From: Amycolatopsis jejuensis
GTDB lineage: Bacteria; Actinomycetota; Actinomycetes; Mycobacteriales; Pseudonocardiaceae
Direction of reading: 5' to 3'
Assembly: GCF_000717335.1 (NCBI RefSeq)
Contig: NZ_JNYZ01000017.1
Span: 100,414-164,413, forward strand
DNA: 64,000 bases
This document shows positions 46,347-54,670 of this stretch, in pieces. A program made the position numbers and the translations under genes. How positions within the stretch are numbered: position 1 is the stretch's first letter; the number at the start of each line of letters is the position of its first letter. The notes under the pieces are model-generated. The model was not told where the DNA came from, searched no databases, and worked only from the letters and a program-made list of their open reading frames with translations.

Positions 46347-46716
46347 CACACTCCCCCTCTCGCTGCGGCCACGGTAAATGCCGCTGCCCGGTCGCGATGC
46401 GAGGACCGGGAGCGCGAACGGAAGGTCGACCCGGAAGATCCCGGACGACGTGTCGAAAGGGCAGAGATCAGGAGGCGAAGAAACCGCGCACCGCATCGAT
46501 CCCGCGGAGGATTTGGAAGTGCTCTCCGCCGTGGCTCGCGGCCCGGTTCGACGAGTTGTCCGTGCCGCGCTTGCCAGGTTCTTCCTTACCTGACTTGGCT
46601 TCCGGTTTCGACGCAGTCTTCGTGGACCATTACGGGATCGGCTGGGTGCGTGGTGGTACCAGCCGAGTTCTGAGTCAAGGACCGGAACTGTCCGCAATCG
46701 CTTCTAGCGTCCTCCC
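46347..46716. other. Intergenic region with divergent promoters
   Basis: 370 bases between the divergent WXG-EndoU-like gene and the epoxide hydrolase. No frame has a credible start and codon pattern, and I see no repeat or RNA gene. It must contain promoters for both flanking genes; I cannot place them with confidence. Confidence 0.5.
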
Positions 46717-47862
46717 ATGACCGACTTGACCCCGTTCCGGATCGACATCCCGCAGTCCGACCTCGACGACCTCCACCGCCGCCTCGCCGCCACCCGCTGG
46801 CCCGACCCGTTCGCCGACCCGCAATGGGACCTCGGCATTCCGGTCGAAGAAGTCCGGGATCTCGCCGACTACTGGCGCCGCGGATTCGACTGGCGGGCGC
46901 AGGAAGAACGCATCAACGGCTTTCCCCAATTCCGTACCACCATCGACAACGCCACCGTGCACTTCCTGCACCTCCGCTCACCCGAGCCGACCGCAATTCC
47001 GCTCCTGCTCACGCATGGCTGGCCCGGTTCGATCGTCGAGTTCCTCGACCTCATCGGACCGCTGGCGGACCCTCGGGCGTACGGCGGGGACCCGGCCACC
47101 GCTTTCCACGTCGTCGTCCCTTCGGTGCCCGGGTTCGCCTTCTCCGGGCCGGCCCGGGAGCGCGGCTGGGGGCAGGCGCGGACGGCGCGGGCGTGGGCCG
47201 AGCTGATGACCCGGCTCGGGTACGAGAAGTTCGGGGCGCACGGCGGCGACTGGGGCGCGCTCATCTCCCGCGAGCTCGGTATCCAGTTTCCCGAGCGAAT
47301 GATCGGGGTGCACCTGACGATGCTGCCGTCCGCGGTGGCGCGTACCGAGGCGGACCTCGCGGGTGCCGAGCCGGGCAAGGGGGAGCGGTCACTGGCCAAA
47401 TCGCGGGCCCTCGAACGCAGCGGGCTCGGGTACGCGATGATCCAGTCCACCAAGCCGCAAACGCTTGCGTACGGGCTGACCGACTCCCCGGCCGGCCAGC
47501 TGGCCTGGATTGCCGAGAAGTTCCGGGCGTTCTCGAACACCGACCATGACCTGATCGACCGCGACGACCTGCTCGCCGACGTCTCGATCTACTGGTTCAC
47601 CCGCACCGCTGCCTCGTCCGCGCGGATCTACGCCGACCAGGACGGGCAGTGGGGTGCGCCGCCGCCGGTTTCGACGGTGCCGACCGGGGTTGCGGTGTTT
47701 CCCGGCGACATGGGGCTGCCGCTGCGGCACCTCGCCGAGCGGACCGACCGGATCGTCCGCTGGACGGAATTCCCGCGGGGCGGCCATTTCCCGGCGCTGG
47801 AGGAGCCCGATCTGCTGATCGGCGACCTGCGGGCCTTCTTCGTGAGTGTCGGCTCCGCTTAG
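46717..47862 (+). CDS. Epoxide hydrolase (EHN domain plus alpha/beta hydrolase)
   Basis: 381 residues. The N-terminal epoxide hydrolase domain (FRIDIPQSDLDDLHRRLAATRWP, about 1-110) precedes an alpha/beta hydrolase core. The oxyanion motif is LTHGWPGS, the nucleophile Asp lies in AHGGDWGALISR, and the catalytic His in PRGGHFPALEEP. Similar to microsomal-type epoxide hydrolases. The final codons are part of a perfect terminator stem. Physiological substrate unknown. Confidence 0.9.
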   Translation: MTDLTPFRIDIPQSDLDDLHRRLAATRWPDPFADPQWDLGIPVEEVRDLADYWRRGFDWRAQEERINGFPQFRTTIDNATVHFLHLRSPEPTAIPLLLTHGWPGSIVEFLDLIGPLADPRAYGGDPATAFHVVVPSVPGFAFSGPARERGWGQARTARAWAELMTRLGYEKFGAHGGDWGALISRELGIQFPERMIGVHLTMLPSAVARTEADLAGAEPGKGERSLAKSRALERSGLGYAMIQSTKPQTLAYGLTDSPAGQLAWIAEKFRAFSNTDHDLIDRDDLLADVSIYWFTRTAASSARIYADQDGQWGAPPPVSTVPTGVAVFPGDMGLPLRHLAERTDRIVRWTEFPRGGHFPALEEPDLLIGDLRAFFVSVGSA

Positions 47863-47880
47863 GAACCGACACTCACGAAG
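47838..47880. terminator. Hairpin terminator overlapping the end of the epoxide hydrolase gene
   Basis: Perfect 15-bp stem: 47838-47852 (inside the coding sequence) with 47866-47880, loop of 13 bases containing the TAG stop. It also ends the convergent bpa transcript. Confidence 0.82.
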
Positions 47881-47883
47881 GGG

Positions 47884-48444
47884 TCACAGGTACTGGCCGG
47901 TCCCGCTGATCCCCGGCGCAGGACCCTCGCCGGGACGGCCGGACGACCCGGCGGGCAGCCCGCGGCGCATCTGCTCCAGTTGGACACGCGCGGCCATCTG
48001 CTGTGCGAAGAGCGCCGTTTGGATGCCGTGGAACAGCCCTTCCAGCCAGCCGACCAGCTGGGCCTGCGCAATCCGCAGCTCGGCGTCCGACGGCGTCTGC
48101 TCGTCGGTGAACGGCCGTACCAGGCGCTCGAGCTCCTCGCGCAGCTCGGGCGCAAGCGCTTGCTCCAGCTCGCGCACGGACGTCTGGTGGATCTCGCGTA
48201 CCCGGTTGCGGCTCGCGTCATCGAGCGGCGCGGCGCGGACCTCCTCCAGCAGCTGCTTGATCATCGTCCCGATGCGCATCACCTTGGCCGGTTCTTCGAC
48301 CAGGTCGCCGACCGATTCGTGGTCGTCGCCGTCGGGTGACATCGGTGCGGTGCCGACCGGGACGCCGTCCGGCCCGACCACGACCACGTGCGGCACGGAA
48401 TCGCCGCCCGGTTCACCCGATCCCCGGAAGTTCGGCTCGCTCAT
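47884..48444 (-). CDS. bpa: Bacterial proteasome activator
   Basis: 186 residues from ATG 48444 (GGAG upstream); ATG 48453 is close by. Ring-forming activator that docks on the 20S proteasome independently of ATP. Nearly identical motifs to M. tuberculosis Rv3780: PAKVMRIGTMIKQLLEEVR, SDAELRIAQAQLVGWLEGLF, HGIQTALFAQQMAAR, and the C-terminal docking tail GTGQYL. The N-terminal 55 residues are acidic and flexible. Genomic position beside the Rv3778c-like gene is as in mycobacteria. Confidence 0.95.
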   Translation of the reverse strand: MSEPNFRGSGEPGGDSVPHVVVVGPDGVPVGTAPMSPDGDDHESVGDLVEEPAKVMRIGTMIKQLLEEVRAAPLDDASRNRVREIHQTSVRELEQALAPELREELERLVRPFTDEQTPSDAELRIAQAQLVGWLEGLFHGIQTALFAQQMAARVQLEQMRRGLPAGSSGRPGEGPAPGISGTGQYL

Positions 48445-48565
48445 GTGCTCCATCCCCGTTGCTGACTGTGTTGCGGGTCCGAGGGTAGCCGCAACCGGGT
48501 ACCCGGGGTGCGTTCTGCCCAACCCCGCGGCAACCGCGAAACCGCACGTCCGTACGGTGTCCCCC

Positions 48566-49765
48566 ATGGCGTTCGACGTCGCTCGTATCCGTGGGCTGTT
48601 CCCCGCGCTGGGGGATGGCTGGATTCACTTCGACGGCGCCGCCGGAATGTTGGTCCCCGAACAGGTCGCTTCGGCCGTGTCGACGGCCATGCGGGCGCCG
48701 GTGTCCGGGCCGGGCGGAGCCTTCCCGGCGTCGCAGCGGGCGGAGAGCATCGTCACCGCGGCGCGGCGGGCCGTGGCCGATCTGACCGGGGCCGAACCGG
48801 GCGCTGTCGTGCTCGGGCCGAGTGCGCCGGTCCTGCTGCGCCGCCTGGTCGACGCGCTGGCCGAGCGCTGGACGATCGGCGACGAGGTCGTGGTCTCCCG
48901 GCTCGACGAGGAAGCGAACATCGCGCCGTGGCGGCGGGCGGCGAAACGCGTCGGCGCCGTGGTGCGCTGGAGCGAGATCGACATCGAGACGTGCGAGCTG
49001 CCCGCTTGGCAGTACGAGAACCTCGTGTCGGCGCGCACGAAGGCGGTGTCGGTGACGCTGGCGTCGGGGTCGGTCGGGACCCGGCCGGACGTGCCGACGG
49101 TGATCGAGTTCGCCAAGCGCGTCGGTGCGCTGGTGGTGGTCGACGCGACGTACGCCGCCCCGTTCGTGCCCCTTGATCTGCAGGAACTCGGCGCCGACGT
49201 GCTGGTGGTGTCGGCCCCGGCGTGGGGTGGCCCGGCGGTCGGCGCGCTGGTTTTCCGCGACCCGGAGCTGCTGGAGCGGGTCTCGTCGGTGTCGCTCGAC
49301 CCGGCCGCGCGCGGCCCGGCGCGGCTCGAACTGGGCCCGCACGCGTACCCGCTGCTGGCCGGTCTCGTCGCATCCATCGACTACCTCGCCGGTCTGGACG
49401 ACGCCGCGTCCGGCTCCCGCCGTGAACGCCTGGTGACGTCGCTCGGCTCGGCCAAGTCGTACCACGCGGGCCTGCTCGCGCAGCTCTCCACGGAACTGCG
49501 CTCGCTGCGGCACGTGATGGTGCTCGGCGATGCGATGCGGCGGATCCCGGCGCTGGCGTTCACGGTCGCCGGGGAGAAATCGTCCGAAATCGCCGAATAC
49601 CTTGCGTCGCAAGGCTTGTGCGCCTTCGCCGACGACGGCAGCAGCGGTGTCTTTGCGTCGCTGGGCGTCGGCGAGGTGGGTGGCGCGGTGCGGATCGGGT
49701 TGGCGCACTACTCCAACGTTTTCGAGATCAACCAGCTGGTGCGGGTCCTCGAAGAACTACGCTGA
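48566..49765 (+). CDS. Class V aminotransferase-fold protein lacking the PLP lysine (Rv3778c-like)
   Basis: 399 residues from ATG 48566. Overall cysteine desulfurase/class V aminotransferase fold: IHFDGAAGMLVPEQV near residue 20, VDATYAAPFVPLD at 192-204, GPARLELGPHAYPL, and a C-terminal domain with GLAHYSN. Where relatives have the Schiff-base lysine (S-x-H-K-x-x-GP), this protein reads SAPAWGGP with Ala219, and the usual DxxH is DATY. The M. tuberculosis counterpart, as I recall it, also lacks the lysine, so the loss looks ancestral. Function unknown; it may bind PLP differently or be non-enzymatic. Confidence 0.8.
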   Translation: MAFDVARIRGLFPALGDGWIHFDGAAGMLVPEQVASAVSTAMRAPVSGPGGAFPASQRAESIVTAARRAVADLTGAEPGAVVLGPSAPVLLRRLVDALAERWTIGDEVVVSRLDEEANIAPWRRAAKRVGAVVRWSEIDIETCELPAWQYENLVSARTKAVSVTLASGSVGTRPDVPTVIEFAKRVGALVVVDATYAAPFVPLDLQELGADVLVVSAPAWGGPAVGALVFRDPELLERVSSVSLDPAARGPARLELGPHAYPLLAGLVASIDYLAGLDDAASGSRRERLVTSLGSAKSYHAGLLAQLSTELRSLRHVMVLGDAMRRIPALAFTVAGEKSSEIAEYLASQGLCAFADDGSSGVFASLGVGEVGGAVRIGLAHYSNVFEINQLVRVLEELR

Positions 49766-49779
49766 ACTGCGCTGACGTT

Positions 49780-49830
49780 CCGTGAAGGGAACCATCACGG
49801 AATCTGATTCCCTCATGGTTCCCTTCACGG
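49780..49830. repeat. Palindromic intergenic repeat, copy 2 (probable terminator)
   Basis: Arms CCGTGAAGGGAACCAT (49780-49795) and ATGGTTCCCTTCACGG (49815-49830) are perfectly complementary over 16 bp, with the same central GGAATC-T-GATTCC as copy 1 at 36963. It lies between convergent genes. Confidence 0.83.
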
Positions 49831-49841
49831 ACTTCAGGACT

Positions 49842-50819
49842 TCAGGACTTCGCGGCCAGCAGGACTTTCCCGAACACCGAGCCCTCTTCCAGCATCCGGT
49901 GCGCCGAAGCGGCTTCGGCCATCGGCACGACCTGCCCGACCACCGGCAGCACCGAACCCTGCTCGACCAGCGGCCACAGCCGGTTGCGCACGTCGGCGAC
50001 GATTTCCGCCTTCTGGTCCAGCGGCCGCCCCCGCAGCCCGGCCGCGTACACGCTCGCGCGTTTGCCCATCAGCTTGCCGAGGTTCAGCTCGCCCTTGATC
50101 CCGCCCTGCATGCCGATGATGACGAGCCTGCCGTCGGTCGCGAGCGCGTCGATGTTGCGGTCGAGGTACTTCGCGCCCATGTTGTCGAGGATGACGTCGG
50201 CGCCTCCGGTTTCGGCACGCAGTACCTCGGCGAAGTCGTCCTCGCGGTAGTTGATCGCGAGGTCGGCGCCCAGCTGGCGGCAGCTGTCGAGCCGCTCGGG
50301 CGAACCCGCGGTGACCACGACCGTCGCGCCCAATGCCTTGCCGACCTGGATCGCGTGCGTGCCGATGCCGCCAGCGCCGCCGTGTACCAGCAGGACCTGG
50401 CCCTCGGCGAGCCCGGCGTGCATCACGACGTTCGCCCACACCGTGCAGGCGACCTCGGGCAGCGCGGCCGCGGCGACCGTCTCGACCTCCGCGGGTACCG
50501 GCAGCAGCTGCCCGGCCGGGATCGCCACCCGCTCGGCGTACCCGCCGCCGGCGAGCAGCGCGCAGACCTCGTCACCGACCTGCCAGCCCTCGACGCCCTC
50601 GCTGAGCTCGGCGATCACGCCGGAGCATTCGAGGCCGAGAATGTCGCTCGCCCCTGGCGGCGGCGGGTAGTTCCCCTGCCGCTGCAGCAGGTCGGCGCGG
50701 TTGACCGCACTGGCCACGACATCCACCAGCACCTCGCCGGGGCCGGGCTCGGGGTCGGGGACTTCGGTCCACTCGAGCACTTCGGGGGCACCGGGTTCGC
50801 GGATCGTGATCGCGTGCAT
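49842..50819 (-). CDS. Zinc-free NAD(P)H:quinone oxidoreductase (PIG3/zeta-crystallin type)
   Basis: 325 residues. Medium-chain dehydrogenase without zinc ligands: EVLVDVVASAVNRADLLQRQGNYPPPPG, GLECSGVIAE, the nucleotide motif VHGGAGGIGTHAIQ near residue 144, ILDNMGAKYLDRN, and GMQGGIKGELNL, the last typical of TP53I3/PIG3-like quinone reductases. Matches M. tuberculosis Rv3777 in position. Monocistronic between a repeat and a zinc protease gene. Confidence 0.9.
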   Translation of the reverse strand: MHAITIREPGAPEVLEWTEVPDPEPGPGEVLVDVVASAVNRADLLQRQGNYPPPPGASDILGLECSGVIAELSEGVEGWQVGDEVCALLAGGGYAERVAIPAGQLLPVPAEVETVAAAALPEVACTVWANVVMHAGLAEGQVLLVHGGAGGIGTHAIQVGKALGATVVVTAGSPERLDSCRQLGADLAINYREDDFAEVLRAETGGADVILDNMGAKYLDRNIDALATDGRLVIIGMQGGIKGELNLGKLMGKRASVYAAGLRGRPLDQKAEIVADVRNRLWPLVEQGSVLPVVGQVVPMAEAASAHRMLEEGSVFGKVLLAAKS

Positions 50820-50843
50820 GGGCCCGACTGTAGCCCGCCCGGC

Positions 50844-51770
50844 TCAACCCAGGTCGTTGGTGCTGAAGGTGTTGCAGCGTGCGGGCTGGCCGGTCTGGAA
50901 CCCGGTGGTGAACCACTTCTCGCGCTGCTTCGACGTGCCGTGCGAGAACTTCGACTCGTCGACGTCGCCGCCGCCGAGCTTCGACTGGATGTAGTCGTCG
51001 CCGATGCGGGCCGCGGTGTCGAGCGCGCGGGCGATGTCGTCCTTCGTGACGTCTTGGACCAGCGGTTTCCCGGATTCGGTCGGCGTGGTGGTGGCATGGT
51101 TGGCCCAGACCCCGGCGTAGCAGTCGGCCTGCAGTTCGAGCCGGACCGAACCGGACGTGGGACCGCTGCCGGTGCCGCGCTTGGACGTACCGGTGAGGTT
51201 CTGCACGTGGTGGCCGTACTCGTGGGCCAGCACGTACGCCTCGGTGAACAGCCCGCCCTGTGCGCCGAAACGGGTCTTGAGCTCGTTGAAGAACGTCAGG
51301 TCGATGTACACGTGCGAGTCGGCGGGGCAGTAGAACGGCCCGGTGTCGGACGTCGCGCTGCCGCAGCCGGTGCGCACACCGCCGGAGAAGAAGCGCGTGG
51401 TCGCCTTGCGGTAGGTCTGGCCGGAACGCGAGAACTCCTGGGTCCAGTAGTCCTGGATGGAGTTGACGACGGCGACTACCGCGCAGTCGTGGTCCCGGTT
51501 CGCGTCGGCGCCGGTACGGCACTTCTGCGCGAGCGTGGTGGCGTCGAGCTGCTGCCCGGAGCTGACGTCGCCGAGGCCGATGCCGCCTGCCGCGGGGCTC
51601 GGCCCGGTGCCGCCGAACTGGGACATGAGGAAGTAGATGAGCAGGCCGACCACGCCGAGCCCGCCGCCGCCCAGTGCCACGCGGCCGCCGATCCCGCCAC
51701 CGCCGCCGCCGCTGCCTCGCATGTCCTGGACCTCGGAGGCGTCCAGTCCCGCGTCATCGTCGAATCGCAC
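50844..51770 (-). CDS. YpfJ-type neutral zinc metallopeptidase, membrane-anchored
   Basis: 308 residues from GTG 51770, giving the family N-terminus VRFDDDAGLDASEVQDMRG; an ATG at 51875 would add a non-conserved 35-residue tail. One membrane helix follows a Gly-rich stretch (LGVVGLLIYFLMSQFG, about 35-60). The catalytic domain has FYCPADSHVYIDLTFF, the zinc motif LAHEYGHHVQN and the third ligand region RLELQADCYAGVW. Substrate unknown. Confidence 0.88.
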   Translation of the reverse strand: MRFDDDAGLDASEVQDMRGSGGGGGGIGGRVALGGGGLGVVGLLIYFLMSQFGGTGPSPAAGGIGLGDVSSGQQLDATTLAQKCRTGADANRDHDCAVVAVVNSIQDYWTQEFSRSGQTYRKATTRFFSGGVRTGCGSATSDTGPFYCPADSHVYIDLTFFNELKTRFGAQGGLFTEAYVLAHEYGHHVQNLTGTSKRGTGSGPTSGSVRLELQADCYAGVWANHATTTPTESGKPLVQDVTKDDIARALDTAARIGDDYIQSKLGGGDVDESKFSHGTSKQREKWFTTGFQTGQPARCNTFSTNDLG

Positions 51771-52291
51771 GGCCGAAAGCGTAGCTGCCGACCCGGAGAC
51801 GGGCCTGGGTGCGGCCCCTGCGCTGGGGACCGCACCCAGGTAACTACCGAGGTTTCGATTACGGCGGTTGGCCACCGGCCGGGCCGGCGTCCGGCGGTGC
51901 CTTCGCGGTGCCGAGGCCGCGAAGAGAAGCAGCGCCAGAACGACGCCGGGTGCGCGAGGCCGATGCCGAGCGCACCGGTGCTTGCCCGCTCGTGCTGTTC
52001 ACAATCGCGACCGAACCGGAACGGGGCCGTGCCGGCCGCGGGGACGCAGCGGGCGGTCAACCGCGGGATCACCTGCCATGCCACCACCTGGCCTTCCCGC
52101 GTGGGAAAACCGGGCCAGCGTGCCCCGCGGCGCGCTCGGTGTCCCGGCAATCCTCCGCTTCCCATCGAGCATGCGCCTCGACGCGTCGACTCTCAACCTT
52201 TTCGTGACCCTCCTTCGGGCGAAGTTTCGCCGCGGAATTTTCACGCCGGGCCGAAACGCCGGGCCGGATGGGAGCCTTCTACGCTGCGTAC
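51771..52291. other. Intergenic region without a recognised gene
   Basis: 521 bases between the divergent zinc peptidase and MarR genes. Several frames are open by GC bias but none has a convincing start, domain or codon pattern. No repeat, RNA gene or clear operator found. Promoters for both flanking genes are expected here. Confidence 0.5.
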
Positions 52292-52822
52292 ATGACCGAC
52301 GACCTGGGCGTGCGTTGGCTGAACGCGGCCGAACAGCACGCCTGGCGGGCGTACATCGTGGCGTCGCTACGGCTGCGGCAACGGCTGCACCGCGAGCTGA
52401 CCGAGGGGCATGGCGTTTCGCTCGCCGACTACGAGGTGCTGGTGGCCCTGGACGCAGCGCCGGACCGGCGCACCAGGATGTCGGAGCTGGCGGGCCTGCT
52501 CGGCTCCACGAAGAGCAGGTTGTCGCACCAGATCGGCAAGCTGGAGACAGCGGGCCTGGTCGAACGCCGCCCGGACCCCGACGACAAGCGCGGCGTGATC
52601 ACGGCCCTCACCGACGCGGGGTACCAGGTGCTGGCCGCCGCGGCGCCAACACACGTCCGCGGCGCCCGGGAGCACCTGATCGACCTGCTGACCCCGGAGG
52701 AACAGACGACGGTCAGCACCGCGTTCATGCGCGTCCTCGAACACCTGGACGACGTGGAAGGACGGCGCGATACGCTGACGGGGATGGAAGCGTGGCAGAG
52801 CGGCCGAATGCAGACGCCTTGA
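52292..52822 (+). CDS. MarR-family transcriptional regulator overlapping a tRNA gene
   Basis: 176 residues from ATG 52292. Winged-helix MarR fold: LADYEVLVALDAAPDRRTRMSELAGLLGSTKSRLSHQIGKLETAGLVERRPDPDDKRGV is its core (shown here by LAGLLGSTKSRLSHQIGKLE). The DNA-binding helix and the DDKR wing are both intact. The reading frame runs 37 bases into the tRNA-Ser gene and stops at the TGA that is the tRNA anticodon (52820-52822), giving the C-terminus EAWQSGRMQTP. Ligand and targets unknown. Confidence 0.88.
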   Translation: MTDDLGVRWLNAAEQHAWRAYIVASLRLRQRLHRELTEGHGVSLADYEVLVALDAAPDRRTRMSELAGLLGSTKSRLSHQIGKLETAGLVERRPDPDDKRGVITALTDAGYQVLAAAAPTHVRGAREHLIDLLTPEEQTTVSTAFMRVLEHLDDVEGRRDTLTGMEAWQSGRMQTP

Positions 52823-52870
52823 AAGCGTCCGTAGGGAAACCTACCGGGGGTTCAAATCCCTCCGCTTCCG
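52786..52870 (+). tRNA. tRNA-Ser (UGA anticodon)
   Basis: 85 bases, class II with a long variable arm. Acceptor arms GGAAGCG (52786-52792) and CGCTTCC (52863-52869) pair perfectly, with G as discriminator base. Anticodon stem GACGC/GCGTC encloses CTTGAAA, anticodon TGA at 52820-52822. T loop GGTTCAAATCC. CCA is not encoded. The 5' part overlaps the MarR coding sequence. Confidence 0.96.
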
Positions 52871-52945
52871 CTGGGCGTCCGGCCCCGGGTTCCGCGTCCG
52901 CGCGGGAGGCCGGGGCCGCCTTGCGCAGGTCGGCTCACCGGTGCT

Positions 52946-53158
52946 GTGCGCCGGGTTTCCGTGGAGTCCTCCGTGATCAGCGACGTCGGGTACGACGCCG
53001 CCAGTTCCGTGCTGGAAGTCGGGTTCCGCAACGGCACCGTGTATCGCTACCACCTCGTGCCCGCGCGGGTGTACCGCGAGCTGATGGCCTCGGACAGTCC
53101 CGGGCGGTACCTCAACCAGGAGATCAAGCCGCGGTTTCCGGCGCAGGCCGTGGAGTGA
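52946..53158 (+). CDS. KTSC-domain protein
   Basis: 70 residues, GTG start. KTSC-like fold: SSVISDVGYDAASSVLEVGFRNGTVYRYHLVP, then VYRELMASDSPGRYLNQEI, ending KPRF. The family takes its name from a short K-T-S-C motif, partly replaced here by DSPGRYLN. Found alone or fused to tRNA-synthetase or phage proteins in other bacteria; function not established. Directly downstream of the tRNA gene. Confidence 0.78.
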   Translation: MRRVSVESSVISDVGYDAASSVLEVGFRNGTVYRYHLVPARVYRELMASDSPGRYLNQEIKPRFPAQAVE

Positions 53159-53165
53159 TTGCGGG

Positions 53166-53447
53166 TCAGGGCTTCTTCAGCTCGCGCAGGGCCATCCGCG
53201 CGCGGACCTCGGGGCGGCGCAGCGGCGGCACGGTGGTGGGCGGCTGACGGCGTTGCGGCAGTTCGTCCAGCAGCCGCGCGGTGATCGTCGCGATCTCGGC
53301 GACGGCCGCCTCGAACGGATCGCGCGTGGCGTCGGAAATGGACTGCACGCCGGTCACCTTGCGCACGTACTGGCGTGCCGCGGCTTCGATCTCTTCCGTG
53401 GTGGCCGCGGGCTGCAGGCCGCGGAGCGTGGTGATGTTTCGGCACAT
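53166..53447 (-). CDS. DUF2277 family protein
   Basis: 93 residues. MCRNITTLRGLQPAATTEEIEAAARQYVRKV (start MCRNI, then QPAATTEEIEAAARQYVRKV) is the DUF2277 signature. A helical protein with a proline-rich, basic C-terminus. No known function. Convergent with the KTSC gene, seven bases apart. Confidence 0.85.
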   Translation of the reverse strand: MCRNITTLRGLQPAATTEEIEAAARQYVRKVTGVQSISDATRDPFEAAVAEIATITARLLDELPQRRQPPTTVPPLRRPEVRARMALRELKKP

Positions 53448-53539
53448 GCGCTTCAGGGTACGTGTCTGCGGAAGCCCTCATCACACTCTCGGGCCATCCT
53501 CGTTGACGCCGCCGGAGCGCGCGCGGCAATCTCGATGAA

Positions 53540-54481
53540 GTGTCCCTCAGACCGCGCTCCCTCCGCCCTGCCCGTCCCGCCCCCGAAGTTCCCGCCGACA
53601 CCCCGATTCCCGAGCAGGCCTGGCAGCGCGTCCCCGCCGACGAACTGGTCACGCTCGTCTCCGTCGTCCTGATGGCGCACGGTTTTCCGGAAGACCGCGC
53701 GCCGATGGCCGCGGAAGCGTTGTGCCACGGCGATCTCACCGGGGCTCCCGATACCGGTGTCGCGGAGCTGACGCGCGTTCATCTCCCTGCGGTGGAAGGC
53801 GGGTTCGTCAGCCCGGGTGCGCAGCCGTTGCTGATTGCGGACCGTGGTGCGGCGGCGTTGATCGATTATCGGCGGGCGTCCGGGTTGTGGGCGGTCGGTG
53901 ATGCGATGGACCGTGCGGTACAGCGGGCCGGGCGGTTCGGGGTCGGGCTCGTGTCGTTGCGCGGGGTCGGGCCGTTCGGGCGCGTCGGTCATCATGCGGC
54001 GCGGGCGTTGCCGCACGGGATGATCGGGATCGTGATGGCTGCCGGGGGGTTCGGTGACCAGCCGGTTCATCCGCTGGGGATGGCGGCGCCTGCGGGGGCG
54101 TATCCGGAGTTCGTGCTCGACGTCGATCTGGCCGATACGGCGCGGGATCCGCAGTTTGCCGGGTTCGCGTTGATGGTGGATGTGCTGGCCGGGGTGTTGT
54201 CCGGGGTGGCCGATCATGAGCATGACACCGGGTTGCTGGTGCTGGCTATTGCGCCGACGACTCTGCGGAGTGCGGATGGGTTCTATCGGGCGGCCAGTGC
54301 GGTGTTCGGGAGCATGCTGGGGTGGGAAGGGGGGTCGCCGGTGCGGTATCCGGGGTGGCGGGAGGCGCAGTATTTGGAGCAGTGCCGGGCGTTGGGGGTG
54401 CCGTTGTCGGCTTCGGTGCGTCGGGGGCTGGATTTGTTGGCGGCTTCGGTGGGGAGGCCGCCGTTGACTACTGTTGGGTGA
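53540..54481 (+). CDS. Malate/L-lactate dehydrogenase-family (Ldh_2) oxidoreductase
   Basis: 313 residues, GTG start. Resembles the type-2 malate/lactate dehydrogenases: AEALCHGDLTGAPDTGVAEL near residue 61, VGPFGRVGHHAARAL, GDQPVHPLGMAAPAG, and a late YPGWREAQ. The usual Asp-x-x-G-x-x-SHG element is reduced to GDLTGAPDTGV, so catalytic competence is uncertain. Codon use shifts toward G/T-ending codons in the second half compared with neighbours. Substrate not assignable. Confidence 0.7.
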   Translation: MSLRPRSLRPARPAPEVPADTPIPEQAWQRVPADELVTLVSVVLMAHGFPEDRAPMAAEALCHGDLTGAPDTGVAELTRVHLPAVEGGFVSPGAQPLLIADRGAAALIDYRRASGLWAVGDAMDRAVQRAGRFGVGLVSLRGVGPFGRVGHHAARALPHGMIGIVMAAGGFGDQPVHPLGMAAPAGAYPEFVLDVDLADTARDPQFAGFALMVDVLAGVLSGVADHEHDTGLLVLAIAPTTLRSADGFYRAASAVFGSMLGWEGGSPVRYPGWREAQYLEQCRALGVPLSASVRRGLDLLAASVGRPPLTTVG

Positions 54482-54499
54482 TTGTGTTTCTGTTTAAAG

Positions 54500-54665
54500 A
54501 ATTGTTGCGTGGGGGCACCCCGAAGCCGGAATTGTGACTACGGTCTGAGGGGCTTGTCAAGGCGGGAAAGATGCCTTGACAAGCCCCTCAGACCGTGTTT
54601 TGGGCTTCGTATCGGGGTGCAGGGTGGGGGCTGGGCTGCTGGGTCTCGTGGGTGCGCAGGTGCGG
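54500..54665. repeat. Long-hairpin intergenic element, copy 1
   Basis: About 165 bases nearly identical to 63451-63616. The core is a perfect 24-bp stem (54540-54563 with 54573-54596) and 9-base loop; outer arms GCACCCC...AAGCC and GGCTTCG...GGGGTGC extend it. It lies between the convergent Ldh-like and S4-domain genes. In the second copy one stem base pair differs on both sides (A-T here, G-C there), so the fold is preserved. Confidence 0.88.
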
Positions 54666-54670
54666 CTTGG

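Noticed and set aside
51771..52291. Small gene in the gap between the zinc peptidase and MarR
   Set aside because: Frames on both strands are open but low-complexity, with no ribosome binding site or domain.
52786..52870. tRNA-Ser as an integrated-element attachment site
   Set aside because: No integrase, second copy of the tRNA 3' end or mobile gene follows; the downstream genes are ordinary chromosomal ones.
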